Of a stretch of 64,000 nt of DNA, positions 35,661 to 47,416 are shown one piece after another. This stretch comes from Favolaschia claudopus (lineage: Eukaryota > Basidiomycota > Agaricomycetes > Agaricales > Mycenaceae). The notes under the pieces are model-generated. The model was not told the origin of the DNA. It worked only from the letters and a program-made list of their open reading frames with translations, and did not search any database. The stretch spans positions 2,294,001 through 2,358,000 of the forward strand of contig JAWWNJ010000009.1 of NCBI GenBank assembly GCA_037176885.1, in the 5' to 3' direction. A program made the translations under genes and the position numbers. The first letter of the stretch is position 1; the number at the start of each line of letters is the position of its first letter.

Positions 35661-36727
35661 GAATGGCACCATTAAATTTGGTTATTTTCAATCCTTATCG
35701 TTGCTCATTCTTTCTTCTGTGATGCTCGTACCAAAACTTATCCACTACCTCGAGCAATAAGTCTATGAATTGCCTTGGGATGGTCACTGAACTTTTTCAC
35801 ACTCTTTGTCACAACCATGTGCTTGTGACATGACGCGTTCAGGTTTCAACCTGAATCGATTTTAATTTAATTTAATTTTTTGTTCTTTTTTTTGGACGTT
35901 GATGATGATTCGTTAATTCACTTTCCTTACTATTTGACGTTAACGTTCCCAGTGAAAATCCCATCTGGGCTCGTATGGCCATCTTCCCTCCGTTTCTCTC
36001 CTCTGCTGCTGCATCGACCAACTTCTCTCTTCTCTTCTGGTGGATCTGCTCTACTCAGCTAAGTTACCCACTACGGAAAGCTGCCATCCAACAATCTTGA
36101 CAATGTTCCAATCAGCTTCCTTTCGTAGCTGGCCGTGGCAATGGAGCGCACGGAAATACGAGGCTTCAGACTTCTGAATGGTGTAACAATGTACTGCTGC
36201 CGGTGTGGAGTTCCACAGGCAGCAGGCTTTGTTTGCAACGGGCTTTATGATTTCCCTCCTATCTTCACACTGTTTCTGTCCAACTTTACTCCTGGGAAGG
36301 TAAATTCCCTCCACCATACGCCTCGCTGTCCTCCGCGCCCTGCTCTTCAACCTTGTCAATACAAGGAAATGGACTTTGTAGTATTGTCAACTTACTGTCA
36401 CTTCCCTCCTCTGCCTGCCTCGTATCCGCCCCACCCCTCTTCTTCAAGTTCCATTGTATCTCGTCTTCTATCAAGATTTTGTCGCTCACCATGTCCCATG
36501 CGAGTTGTGTGGAAGAATCGCTGCCAATAACGCTAAGTAAATATCATTTCTATCATTTGAATTGTGCTCTAACCTCTACTGCTGCTTTGGTTCGTTAGCA
36601 ATGCAGCGACAAATGAGCGCGGTAAGGTTTCCCGCTGGCTATTGTTGCACGTGTTGAATGTCTTTTCAGGGTTGATCCTGAGATTCAAGTTGGCGGGACG
36701 GGCAATGTCGGAGGTTGTGGGATGACA
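35661..36727. other. Intergenic, nothing supportable
   Basis: AT-rich runs (TTTAATTTAATTTAATTTTT near 35860) and pyrimidine-rich stretches; no gene model could be supported. Confidence 0.5.
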
Positions 36728-36854
36728 CTAGGCTTGTGACCAGCCTGCCTACAATTTGCAACAGATTTACATGAGGGAGGGGCCATTGCTGTAGGCAACA
36801 CCACCCCCATGTAAAACCCGTTGCAATTCGTAGGCAGGCTGGTTACGAACCTAG
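36728..36854. mobile_element. 127-bp foldback MITE with target duplication
   Basis: Imperfect terminal inverted repeats of about 50 bp (left CTAGGCTTGTGACCAGCCTG, right end reading CAGGCTGGTTACGAACCTAG) enclose a short loop. GATGACA flanks both sides (36721-36727 and 36855-36861), and the match can be read as long as GGATGACACT. Size, hairpin shape and flanking duplication fit a non-autonomous DNA transposon; the superfamily is not assigned. Confidence 0.8.
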
Positions 36855-37360
36855 GATGACACTGTTGTACATACGTTGTTCCCAGTTGGTATAGACCTCT
36901 ACAACACAAGCTCAGCTGGTCATTCTGGGAAGAAGTCAGGGTTTCACGGGCGATTTTGTCGTTGACAAGGTGAGTCTCTACTTCTCGCTTTCTCCCCTTA
37001 TGCAAGCTAGCTGTACTTCCTACCGCACTAGTCATACCTCGAGTAAGGCTCAACCAAGTTGGGTGCGGGATAGTACCTGTGCTAATGTCTCTTGAATACT
37101 CGCGTCAAGATTTTCCGGCGGATATAAGTGCTTTTTTCTTGTCTGGACGGAGCTGATGTGCTTTGGGCAGTCTAAAGTCTTTCGCCCGCTGTGGGGAGCC
37201 CGCCGTCTTCCCTCTCTTCAAGTCTTTCTAGTCTGTCTACCTTTGTCTCCATTCCTATCTCTGTTCTGATTGCTCCTTTCTGTTGTCGGTCGCATCTAAG
37301 ATAATTGCGCGGCACACGAGTACGTGATTCATTTATTTATTGTCTTTCTCAATGTTGTCG
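36855..37360. other. Intergenic, nothing supportable
   Basis: No coding or repeat structure recognised beyond short pyrimidine-rich tracts. Confidence 0.5.
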
Positions 37361-37792
37361 TTAGGCCTTCTCCACCGATTCCGACGACACGGCCGGCACC
37401 CACAGTGCAATCAAGTCTTCTAGATCTGCTGCAACACTCAAATCTGGACGTCGTGGGTCGAGGTGCGCATTGCACCAGTGGGACACATGCCTGGCTAATC
37501 TCTGCATCAATATATCAGTTCCCATCGCGCGCCAGTTGAAGTCAGTTCTATGCCGCCGTCCTAATACAGTACGTGTACTGAGTGTTCTATCAGCAGGTGC
37601 TGGATTGTACCCTCGTACATGATTGGGACTGGAGCGGTGGGCAGGCGGGGCGGGCGGATGGGTAGGTGTGGACTCCACACCTATTGGTGTGCGTGGATTC
37701 ATCTGAGCCCGCCAGGCGGACTTGCTATCTTTTTCTTGTACAATTTGTGTATTCGGCAGCTCGAAATGGAATTCCATGGCCATTGGATTCAT
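37361..37792 (-). CDS. Hypothetical protein (weak)
   Basis: 143-codon frame from MNPMAMEFHFELPNTQIVQE, with a Pro-rich middle (TPTHPPAPPAHRSSP) and a hydrophilic helical C-terminus ending WVPAVSSESVEKA. No motif, signal peptide or intron is visible. It is listed only for length and balanced composition and may be spurious. Confidence 0.28.
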   Translation of the reverse strand: MNPMAMEFHFELPNTQIVQEKDSKSAWRAQMNPRTPIGVESTPTHPPAPPAHRSSPNHVRGYNPAPADRTLSTRTVLGRRHRTDFNWRAMGTDILMQRLARHVSHWCNAHLDPRRPDLSVAADLEDLIALWVPAVSSESVEKA

Positions 37793-38345
37793 TTAATCAT
37801 ATTCAATATATGTGATACAAATAAGCGAGACAGAGCTAAGCATATGTAAGCGTATCACAGCATCCCAGCTTTATCCCAGCTCAGACAAAAAGTCCAGATT
37901 TTCTGCTCAGATGTGTTGATGTATGGGGCCTATGGGCTGAGATGCTCAAATCTGGGTCCCGAAATTGCACAAATGGCAGCGTATTTGGGCAGACCAGCCC
38001 AGAAGGGAGTCTCACCGGGAGTTCTCATTCTCGGAGTTGATCTCATCACAAGAGAAACGCAACGCAAAGGTTTGGCATCTGCCGCTTGCGGCCTTACCCA
38101 AGTTCATTTTGAATAGTACTTGTTGACATCGAACTATTGTTGTTCTCTGTACTTATACCGTCTCGATTTCTCTGCTCCACACTGTACCGTGCAATACTCA
38201 TCATTCTTCCACCACAATTTCGCCTGAGTACTTCGTGAAGTACGAATTCAAATAATAGGTGTTGACCCGATCAAGTAATAGTAGCAAATATGAGCCTCAA
38301 GGTTTCCTTCCGCATTTTGCTTCAAACTTGTCTAAGGCCGGTACA
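37793..38345. other. Intergenic, nothing supportable
   Basis: About 550 bp without recognisable features. Confidence 0.5.
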
Positions 38346-38749
38346 ATGGCCCTCAAGGCCGGAACGACTCTTAAGCAACGTCTGGCAGCGCTCTCTCTGG
38401 CCCAGTCATCACCAGCAACCGGTCCTACTTCACCCTGAGTTCCAAGTGTAAGTTTACCGCCGCTCCATGGGCCCGGAACCAAAGTGTAGACAACTACGGC
38501 GTCCCGGACGGGCGGGAAAACATTGAGGACGTTATGGGGCGGTTTATCTCCCAGGCTGGTGTCGATTTCGAGTGAGACCGCTCTTGGCTCGTTTCCATAC
38601 ATATGTTGCTAATTGACTGTCAGAACGCGGCCAATGTAGGTTTCACTATTTTTGTGGAATGCGTAGGGATTTATAACCGTGACAGGGTCGTTGTGAATGC
38701 TTCTGCGCCGCCAGACCCGAAAGAACTTAATTACGACGTGTTGCTGCAG
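38346..38749 (+). pseudogene. 5' fragment of an ECM25-like (CRAL-TRIO/RhoGAP) gene
   Basis: ATG at 38346 begins MALKAGTTLKQRLAALSLAQ, the characteristic start of agaric Rho-GAP/CRAL-TRIO (ECM25-like) proteins. After a one-base frame change near 38435 come KFTAAPWARNQSV, NIEDVMGRFISQAGVDFE, and across two good introns (GTGAGA...GTCAG; GTAGGT...GACAG) ETRPM|VVVNASAPPDPKELNYDVLL. The rest of the CRAL-TRIO fold and the whole RhoGAP domain are absent; unrelated sequence follows, including the frame up to 39046. It is therefore a truncated, frameshifted copy. The family assignment rests on remembered N-terminal signatures. Confidence 0.55.
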
Positions 38750-39047
38750 TTCGTGAATCTTGTTTCGATGTTGGTTCTCATGAAGGGGGTATTATTCTTA
38801 GAAGCGCCCAATATCATTCAAAGTATCCCGCAATCTCCCGTCTTTTTCATACGGTATATTGCTGACATCGCGAAGCATCACCGTGTAGCCTATGAACTCA
38901 ACATGGTACGGGCGAGAACAAGTCCATGTTCTGCTAACTGCATCCAGACACGTCACTGGTGCGTCAATATTATCGCACGCGGGGACGTGTACAAAACTGG
39001 CGCGTATCGATTCTCCCACCCAGCCTACTCCCCTACTCGCACATAGC

Positions 39048-40756
39048 ATGATCGTCGACATCAAGCATCGGGCCTCCCCAGTAAGCTCATGCACGCAACA
39101 ATGAATTAGTTTTTCATCGTTCGCTTTCAGACCGAATGGGTGGCCCCAGTTGAGCGTGCGCAGAGTCCTACAGTGTCATTCGACCTGTACGACGACGACG
39201 ACAATTCGACCATTCAAGTCCTTCCGAACGAACTACTCACTGAAATCTTCCGCTGGACGGTCGGCGATGCCTCGATAACCGTACCACAGCCATCAGAGTT
39301 GGACCAGTTCTATGCTCAATCGACTGTCGTCATCCCTCTTCTTATCAGCCATGTCTGCCGACGCTGGCGATATCTTGCAATAGCCACAGTTTGGAATCGT
39401 TTCCAATTCTTCAATCCACGATGGTTGTCGACCTACTCGCTGTCCCACTTGGAAGAAGTGGCTACGCATTTCCTGACTCTGATTCCCCCGAGCCGACGCT
39501 TCGAGATTCAGGTGCTTGTAGACGGAGAAATGCCTCGTGGTGCATTCCAGAGCTTTGTCGTCGGTAATGCAGGCAGGATCACCGGCGCTGATCTGGAGCT
39601 AACTGAAGAAGATCTGGATACCTTCTGGCATCTTCCAGAGGCAACATTCCCAGTGCTCCGTCGCTTGCGACTCACCTTCGTTGCTTCCATGGACTGTGAT
39701 AGCGCGCCCACTCCAGAAGATTCCACGACTCTATCAGCGTTGGCTCCACATCTGACCAGCTTTTCATATACCGCTTGGGATGGTGAAGTGGATGCTTTCG
39801 AATTTGGCCTGAATTTCGACCAGTTGCAGGAACTCGAACTTTGCGCCAGAATTTCTGAAGAATCGGCTTATGAGTTGCTGCCTTCGATCACCAAAATACA
39901 GAGTCTCGCACTGGCAATCGAAGCCAATCCATATATGGAATGGCATCTAGGAAGCCGCGACGAAGGTATATTCACTCCTCAATCATCTCCGACATGTTTT
40001 CACGGCGACCCAGATGAACCGGACGACCATCTGGATCAGGTCATCAGCGTCCCCGACCTCCTCAGCACTCGGTCGACCGAAACGTCAGACGAAGACGTCA
40101 TCACCTTCGAGGCTCTCACCCATCTCGACATGACGTTTCCCTGCTATGAGCAGCTCGTCACCTTCATCGAACAAGCCAAACCGCTCCCACTGACCTCCCT
40201 GACGCTGCGAAATAACGCAGTCAACGGAGACAATGACCCCGATATCTACAATCAAGGATTCCACGAAGCCTTCTTGTCTTGGTTTTCCCGCTACGAGATC
40301 AAACTGACCTGCCTGAAGCTATATGAGATGCACAACATGTCCACCGAACACTTCACTGCAATCCTTAGCGCACACCCACAACTAGCTGAACTCAGCATCA
40401 CCCGATGCTTTGGCACCTTCTGGAGCATCTTCACCGAAGCCCACGCGCACGACATCCGACTCCTCCCCAACCTCACCTCGTTCGCGTGTACCGCTTTCGG
40501 ACGCATTCGAGTCGACGGCCTCATCGCATTCATCAGCGGGCATTGTTCAGATAGCTGGCCAGGTGCACGGCTGCAGCAAGTCGATTTTGAGCCGGCGTTT
40601 GCGATAACGTATCGTGGAAGCGACCGTCGTGGAACGGAGCGGGCGGGAGACAGGCTTCTCAGTGCCGCAAGCGCATGGCATAACCAGGCGGGGGTGCAGG
40701 TGACGATTACTTGTGGGTCTATGGAAGACCGACACGCGTTCACGGGACATGATTGA
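39048..40756 (+). CDS. F-box/LRR-like protein, two exons
   Basis: Exon 1 39048-39080 (MIVDIKHRASP), intron 39081-39130 (GTAAGC...TTTCAG), exon 2 39131-40756; 552 aa. The F-box-like core IQVLPNELLTEIFRWTVGD is followed by SHVCRRWRYLAIATVWNRF, then irregular leucine-rich repeats (for example LTSLTLRNNAV, LTCLKLYEM, LAELSITRCFG). Exon 1 stays open upstream to an ATG at 38892, so the start could differ. The role is likely SCF substrate recognition. It lies directly downstream of the ECM25-like fragment. Confidence 0.78.
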
Positions 40757-41175
40757 ATTTCGTTTGTGGATTTGTTGTGGATTCGCACAATGTTTGAGAT
40801 ATACGATTGTCATATGAACGTCCGTCAGGCCGCGGCGTGGACCTTGTACCAGTATGTAGCTACAGAAAATCGATTCTATGCAGTTTCCACCCTTTTACCG
40901 AGAAAAGTTTTCAGACTGAAAGCAAAATCACTGAGCGATTACACCCATAACACCAAAAGGCTCAGGTACTACAGCTTTCCATGACTCCTCGTCGGCCACA
41001 GCATGGGGCGGAAATTGGATCCAGGTCTCGGTATTCTTTTGCACAAACATCGTTATTTGAATATCAGATTTGACCATCTCAGGTACCTCGCTTTGGCGAC
41101 CGCATTGACAATAATTCTGCCTTTGTTTCGACGTGTATATGTGTTTGCTCTCTTCTTTCAGGGCAAGCTTTCTTC
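40757..41175. other. Intergenic, nothing supportable
   Basis: 3' region of the F-box gene; no other feature seen. Confidence 0.55.
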
Positions 41176-41735
41176 GCGCGTAAAGATCACTCATGCTAGG
41201 AACCCGGTGTAGTTTTCGCAGAACGCCAGGTGGCCCCATCCTCCGCAGCGCCACGGATATTGGGGCGTCCAGGAGGGATCTCCCATGAAGAAGCTTATCA
41301 GCGTAACGCCCGGAAAGGCTTGCTCACGGAGCCATAGCGTGCCCCTTCCTGTTTTGCGCCTTCGGCCACGGTTTGGTGAAATCGATGAATATTATCTACG
41401 CCGACCTGATCTACACATAGTGGCAAGCCATTATGAAAAAACTAAAGTATGTTAATTGTTTTCTCGCAGAAAATTCACTCATTCTGGGAACTTGGCGTCG
41501 GTTTCAGCAAACCCCAGATCCTGCCCTCCGCAGCGCCACGGCTGTCCCGGACTGGATCCAACGAAAAGATTATCAGTATAGCGTTACCCCAGGAAGGCGA
41601 GCTTACATAGGGGACAAGGGAAGTGTGTCCTTTGAAGCTGATAAAACCCATGGATTACTCTCCGCTAGCCAGGACTTGTGTGGATACCCCCATAGCTGAT
41701 GAATGTCTTTTATTAACGCTTCCTACTCGCTTGAT
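41176..41735. repeat. Dispersed repeat, locus 2: two ~290-bp units
   Basis: Matches 29696-30255 over its length in the same orientation (AGATCACTCATGCTAGGAAC ... AACGAAAAGATTATCAG), with scattered substitutions and small indels. Lies 45 bp upstream of segmental duplication copy 2. Confidence 0.8.
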
Positions 41736-41780
41736 TGAAAAGAAACGCTCACCACCAGGACTCTTATTTTCTTAGATCTA

Positions 41781-42851
41781 GGTGAGCAATTGGATCAACG
41801 AATACTTTCTGCTCCAGAGTATCGCCCGCGCATACCAACTCTCCCCTCTTCCTCCTCCACTTTCCGCACTTCCCCTCCCCATCGCCTTCCCTGTCATCAC
41901 CATCATCGTCAAATCACCACCGTCGTTGCCGTCGTATAGTCATACGGGTATTTGATTTCGCTTTCTCGGCGCATCCTAAGTCGAGATTCGACCTCAAGCG
42001 AAGCTAGATGATGCAGCCGAGGGAGGTGAGGCGACGTTGGTGAAGGAATTGAGAGAGGATAAGAGATCGGCGTTGTAGGCTGGGGAGACGAGGATGGGTT
42101 GTGGGCGATGTCGTGGGAAAGCAATTGGCTCTCAGACGGCCCTGGTGCGGAGATGAGTGGGGAGCTAGGTTGCCAGCGAACCGGCACTTCCTGATACCCC
42201 GATCGAAGTATTCTTCCTATGCATCTGCCCCAAGTCACGATGATTCTGGCGCGACGAGAAGGCTTTGCTTTCCTCGACGAAGATGATGCTGTTTTCGTTG
42301 ACAAAGCGGAGCGTAAAAAGATAGCCGACGATCTGCAAAGAGGTTCGAGACGGAAAGAATGAAAGAGAAGAGTATTTTCAGCCCGGTACCAGCGCTCTTC
42401 ATCCTCTCCGAGTTCCGCCGATAACGAGTTGAAGGGATGAAAAGTTGCCTGTACTGTGTTGATGAGTCGAAGACGAGCAACACGCGAGGCAGAAAAGAAG
42501 ACTCACAGTGATAGAGAACAGGGAACGGCCAAGAAACAAGGAAAACTTGAGATTATAACGTGAGCAGGTGTTCGAATGAGGACTGGAACATACGAATTCA
42601 ATTTGGATTGCGAGGAAATGATGAAAGGATGGCTACCGGTAAGCACATTCCAGTCCCAAGCAGTCAGCTCTCCCTACTCATCGGCCAACTTCCATATTCA
42701 GCTCTGATCAAAAAGCCCGTCGAATCATTCAGCGATGCAGACTAGGATGCCTTTGCGTTCGGGTGGGCTTCTAAGAGGCGGAGAAGAGAGAGTTCGCAAG
42801 AGGGAGAGGACGATGGTGGTGGTATGGAAATAAGAGCAAGACGCGACTTGA
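41781..42851. repeat. Segmental duplication copy 2 (partner 32727-33956)
   Basis: Direct-orientation copy with deletions. The minus frame reads ...QEVPVRWQPSSPLISAPGPS then PSPTSPHLPRLHHLASLEVE without the stop found in copy 1, but it has lost the 58-nt intron and flanking exon bases present at 33180-33270, joining sequence directly. Neither copy appears to be an intact gene. Confidence 0.75.
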
Positions 42852-43323
42852 TGGCGACGCATCATTACTTCTGCGGGTCACGGGGCTTCATTTGTCGGCA
42901 TAAATTAAAATGGGCTTGCTGCCAGGGCTTCCAGCTTCCAGAGTTGAACGTTTCTTGAATGGAGATTCGAGGCTGGAGGTTCACTCGCCAGTGCCTTCGG
43001 AGTCGGGACACGTCCAAGTTAAGCCACCTTGCCGGCAGACTCCTTGCCTTCCACGCCGTCGGCCAGCGTCGGCAGTCGTCGGCCCCACGAGCCTTGGAGC
43101 TTGGAGTTCCGCATCCTAGGTAGGCCCGGACGATCCCCCACCCACCTACCCTACATGGCAATTATTTGGGTTATCTATGCGTCGACGTTTTGTCAAACTT
43201 GAATGAAAGGTATGCTTCTGGTTCGAATGAGGAAGAGTCCCTTGCGAATCCTCAACACATACATATTCTGCGAGTCTTGCTGAACCGTCTATCAAGGAAC
43301 GAACAGTTTGAGACTCAACCACC
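42852..43323. other. Intergenic, upstream of kinase
   Basis: A GC-rich 70-codon plus frame (42910-43119) is present, but no in-frame link to the kinase was found. Nothing else seen. Confidence 0.45.
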
Positions 43324-44767
43324 ATGCGCTGTCAGGTCCGTGCTATTGAATCTATGGTTCACAGCCAACCCTAATTTTACGGTTTTCTAGTATAGTACGG
43401 GCAGGCTACTCGGCGAAGGAACGTACGCCACTATAAAAGAGGCTTTCAACATCGAGACGGGTGAGGCTTATGCCTGTAAGATTATCAACAAAGAGCTCGT
43501 GGAGGGGAGAGAATACATGGTGCGCCGCATTTTTTGCCCAATATCGCTCCTGAACCTCACCGTGAAGGTCAAAAATGAGATTGGGATCCTTAATCGACTA
43601 TCGAATGGCCATCCAAACATCGTAACATTGCATGACTACTTTGAGGTGTGTCTTCGTGGTACATCCTCTTTTCGGGCCATCTTAGAAGTCTGCTCACTCG
43701 ATAAATTAATGTAGTCGTCCAACAACCTATACCTCTGCTTCGATCTGTGTACGGGAGGAGATCTATTCCAACGAATATCATCCAAAGGGACATACTCCGA
43801 AGCGTGAGTGTGTCAATTTGTTCTGCGCAACTCTTTTTCCGAAGTAACTGGCAATTAACTCTGACAGAGCCGCTGCCGCTGTTGTGCGTACAATCGTTGA
43901 CGCGCTTCAATACATCCACGCCTCGGGCATCGTACATGGCGACCTCAAGCCCGAAAATGTTCTTTTCCATACCGAGGATGACGACGCCGATATCAGGATC
44001 GCGGATTTCGGCCTGAGTCGACTGGTGGGCGAGAAAGCGAGGCAACTCACCTCGAAGACGGGCACGCCTGCATACATGGCCCCAGAAACACTTGGTGAAG
44101 GTGGGTTTCTTCCTCTCATCCTTCTCGGGAATCCCGCATCATATTGATTAAATTCACTTTGGGTTTAGAAGGACACGGGAAACCGGTGGACATCTGGGCC
44201 GTAGGTGTTATAACGTTCTCCATGCTTGCCGGCCACGCCCCATTTCACCGCTCTTCGCGGCGGAAAGAAGAACAAGCGATAATTGCTAGAGATGTCCCCT
44301 TCGAGCCGGAGGAGTGGGTCAATTTATCTAGCGCGGCTCGCGAGTTTGTCGAGGCCTGTCTTGTGCTGGATCCTTTGGGCCGGCCCACGGTTGACGAGCT
44401 ATTGAACCATAAGGTGAGGGAGTCCGATCTCTTTAAGATAGCAGGTGCGCTGATTGCGGATTACAGTGGCTTGCGTCCTACGGCTTGGATTCGTTTCACC
44501 CGCGGGACGATGATTCAGCAGACTTGACGCCGAGAGTGAGGGATGCATTGAGCAAGCAGTCGGTGGACTCATGTACGTCTGTCTTTCCTCGTCGATCCCT
44601 CCATTCCCTCTTCGCTTCCCACATCGTGCTTTTGCTCACGATCATTCTTGTCATTCCCCTCAGATGGCGCTCGAAATGAGCAGACATCGCGATCCAATGA
44701 ATTGGAACAAATGCGGGATCACGAGAACCAAACCCCTCGACCACTTCATAAAAGCGACCCAAACTGA
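43324..44767 (+). CDS. CAMK-type serine/threonine protein kinase, eight exons
   Basis: Exons 43324-43335, 43391-43519, 43568-43645, 43715-43803, 43868-44100, 44169-44413, 44467-44572 and 44664-44767; 331 aa. Motifs in order: [20 protein letters not shown] (Gly-rich loop), AYACKIINK (Lys), NEIGIL (alpha-C Glu), [25 protein letters not shown] (catalytic loop), ADFGLSR (Mg-binding), [47 protein letters not shown]. The pattern fits CaMKI-like/CAMK kinases. The catalytic loop is HGD rather than HRD, so it is a non-RD kinase that probably does not depend on activation-loop phosphorylation. The charged C-terminal tail (to HKSDPN) has no obvious calmodulin-binding helix. The 12-nt first exon is the weakest part of the model. 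Confidence 0.82.
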
Positions 44768-45321
44768 TTTGTCGCCTCTTCCAAGCATGGATCGGGGGCC
44801 ATGACGAGAAGGATTATGTGGGGTGATATGGTTTATGTTTAACTTTCCCAATTTTGAATGTTTGTATTTCTATAACTTACGTGCGAGAGGTCTATGCGTC
44901 TGTCTTCGAGACACAAACCTTGAGTTACACCAGTACCGTAAGAATGAACGGTACGGTCACGGCGACAAGCCGACGCACCAGCGGAGCTTATCGGCAAAAT
45001 GAGTTTTCGTGGAGCTCTACACGACTTGAGGAGACGACTATGGAGAGAGCTGCTAGAACAATTAAAGCGGCAACTCCCCTGCCAGTGCAGCTAGCTGATC
45101 GCTCCGAGCCCACGCCGGCCTGAACTGAAGTCACTGAACAACCTAGGTTGAACTCATGTTGCGAGAAAATCAAAGAGTAGATTTCAGATGATCCTTTCAG
45201 CGCTATTTATTTCGAAATTCTACCACACGGTCCACACCCCACGTTCTACTTTTACTGCCACACCCCTTTGACCCCAAACTACTCCGTTTTGAAAATGTCC
45301 TCTGAAGCCCCACTGAGCGTC
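44768..45321. other. Intergenic between convergent genes
   Basis: About 550 bp between the 3' ends of the kinase and SDR genes; only short open frames. Confidence 0.55.
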
Positions 45322-46766
45322 TCACGCGCCACCGATATGAACACCCCCATTCACATGGATCACCGTCCCCGTCATGTAGTTCCCGCCTGGGCCCGCAAGC
45401 AAGACGTACGCCTCCCCGATTTCGGCGGGCTGCCCGACGCGGCCGTGCAGCGGGACGGCGCCGAGACCCCAGCCCTGCGAGTGGAGTAAATAGTTACTCA
45501 AACGTAGAAAACAATTCGAGAGAAAGATGAAGAAAGACGTACCTCCATTCCTTTAGCGTCGCGCGACGCCGGTTGCAGAGGCGTGTAGAAGAGGCCGGGG
45601 GCTAGAGAGCCGCATATCATGAATCTTCCAAGTGAATAATGTGGTACATGACACACCGACAGCGTTGACGCGGATCCCTTTCGGTGCGAGCTTCAGGGCA
45701 GGAGATCCATCAGACTCAATCCAAGCTTGAATAAAAGTAGTTTACCTGCGTGGCAAGACTCCTCGTGAACGTCGCAATAGCGCCTTTTGTCGCGGAGTAG
45801 TCGATCAGGTTTCGAGCACCCTGCCATATGAAACGGAATCTCAGAATACAGTAATTCTTTCACTATTTTGAATCTGAACGCGCCGCACCTTGTACGCCAC
45901 AACGGACGACGTATTGACCACTGCTGCGCCGCGCTTCATATGCGGGATCGCCTCACGCGAGAGTTGCATCATTTGAATGATGTTGGCTTGGAACGTGCTG
46001 AGGATGTTTTCGTCCTTTTCAGACCCATCGCTTCAGCATATACTTTCGAGAGAAAGAAAGGAACAAAACAAAACTGACCTTGAGCTCCGCAATATCCGAG
46101 GTGAAGATCTGCTTGCTCGCGTTATTGATCAGGATATCCAGCGCACCGTATGTCTCCATGTGCGCGGAGACGACCTTTTGCGCGGCGCCGGGAGTGGTAA
46201 GGTCGAGTGGGACGAGGAGGACTTGATTTGCGGAGGACTTGGAGATTTCGAATTTGAGTGATTTGGCGCTGGAGGACGAATGAAATCAGAGGATGGAGGA
46301 TGGAGAAGCTAGAAAAAGGTGGAACGCACTCCGCCTCCTCCTCCGGAAGATAAACAATAGTTAAATCCGCGCCTTCCCGGGCGAAGAATATCGCGACGGT
46401 GCGACCAATCCCCTGTTATCAAATTCAGCTTCTGCTGTAAATATACAACTCAAGATGCAGACGCACACTATCGCCGCCTGTGATAATCGCTTTCTTTCCT
46501 CGCAGCTTCTCGCTCCCGACGTATTCCTTGAGATATGGCCTACCCGAGGCGTCCCAGCATTCGACGGCGGAGTGTTCGGCCGGGATAGCCATGTTTTTGT
46601 CGAGACCCGGGAGGCCTGACTGTTCTTGCGGAGGGACTTTGACAGAAGCCTGAAACCAGAAATTCAGCAAACCAGTCGAAATATGCGGCGACGGAAAAGC
46701 GCAGATGGGAGAGAAGAGACGCGCCTTGTAAGCCGAAATAGGTTTGTTGGTGTCCGAGTCCGACAT
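45322..46766 (-). CDS. Short-chain dehydrogenase/reductase (SDR), YghA-like
   Basis: Multi-exon minus-strand gene starting MSDSDTNKPISAYKA. The N-terminal extension QSGLPGLDKN...PYLKEYVGSEKLRGKK is typical of the YghA-like NAD(P)-dependent SDR branch. Then ITGGDS|GIGRTVAIFFAREG (cofactor-binding TGxxxGIG, split by an intron), TIVYLPEEE, LINNAS (NNA), VVNTSSVV, DYSATKGAIATFTRSLA (catalytic YxxxK) and LAPKGIRVNAV. The C-terminus is LHGRVGQPAEIGEAYVLLAG ... VIHVNGGVHIGGA. Members reduce aldehydes or ketones or oxidise alcohols; the substrate is unknown. The intron after SAYKA seems to have a GC donor or an unusual boundary, since the frame reads through it. Confidence 0.8.
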
Positions 46767-47250
46767 TGCAGTCGAAAACGATTTGATTTTAGTAGTACTA
46801 TGGATGAGTTGTTGAAGTGATTTCGAGACGGAGCTCTTGTGGATATAAATGCCCTTGCGAGTCGTAGCATGACACCGACATTGACGTTGGTGTGGTTTTA
46901 TTAGTGTAAGGCTCATGTCGCATACGTATGATATGAGGTTTACGGTGCGTTCAACAGTCCCAGAACAAGCTTGTTGAGGCGCGTCATTGTTGAAGACAAA
47001 GATTGCGTCAAGGAGGAAGACCTTGTATCGATAATTAGTGGAATAGCCATGAGATTAATATTCCAAGGATGGGCCGGCGACGCCCTCAACAGCCTTGACT
47101 CGCCGAGCGATGGTGGGCGTAACGTTTAAACGTCGTCGTTTAATGGACATACAGTAGTGTGGCTCTGTTGATTTCCAACGGCCTCCACCCCTTAACCACC
47201 ACAGTCACTACTTCAAGTTACCCGCGTTCTATTCTCCACCCCACGCCATG
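46767..47250. other. Divergent promoter region
   Basis: Lies between the start of the SDR gene (-) and the mannitol-1-phosphate dehydrogenase gene (+); no coding sequence supported. Confidence 0.5.
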
Positions 47251-47260
47251 ATATATATAC
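47251..47260 (+). promoter_or_regulatory. TATA box before the mannitol-1-phosphate dehydrogenase gene
   Basis: ATATATATAC, about 35-45 nt upstream of the ATG at 47295. Confidence 0.45.
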
Positions 47261-47416
47261 TTTCAAGCTCACTGTGCTCGTACTACTCTAAGCAATGGTT
47301 CATACATCACTAGGCGCTTTCACTTTGCAAGAATTTAAACGCTTCCGACTGGGCAACTTGGCAAAAAATCAGCTCAAGCGCGAATCTACGCAATCCCTTG
47401 TGATCTATAATTTACA

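Noticed and set aside
35412..35760. Three overlapping plus-strand frames of 76-97 codons
   Set aside because: Produced by the 74-bp tandem repeat, whose length not divisible by 3 opens all frames; peptides are the same repeat read in different registers.
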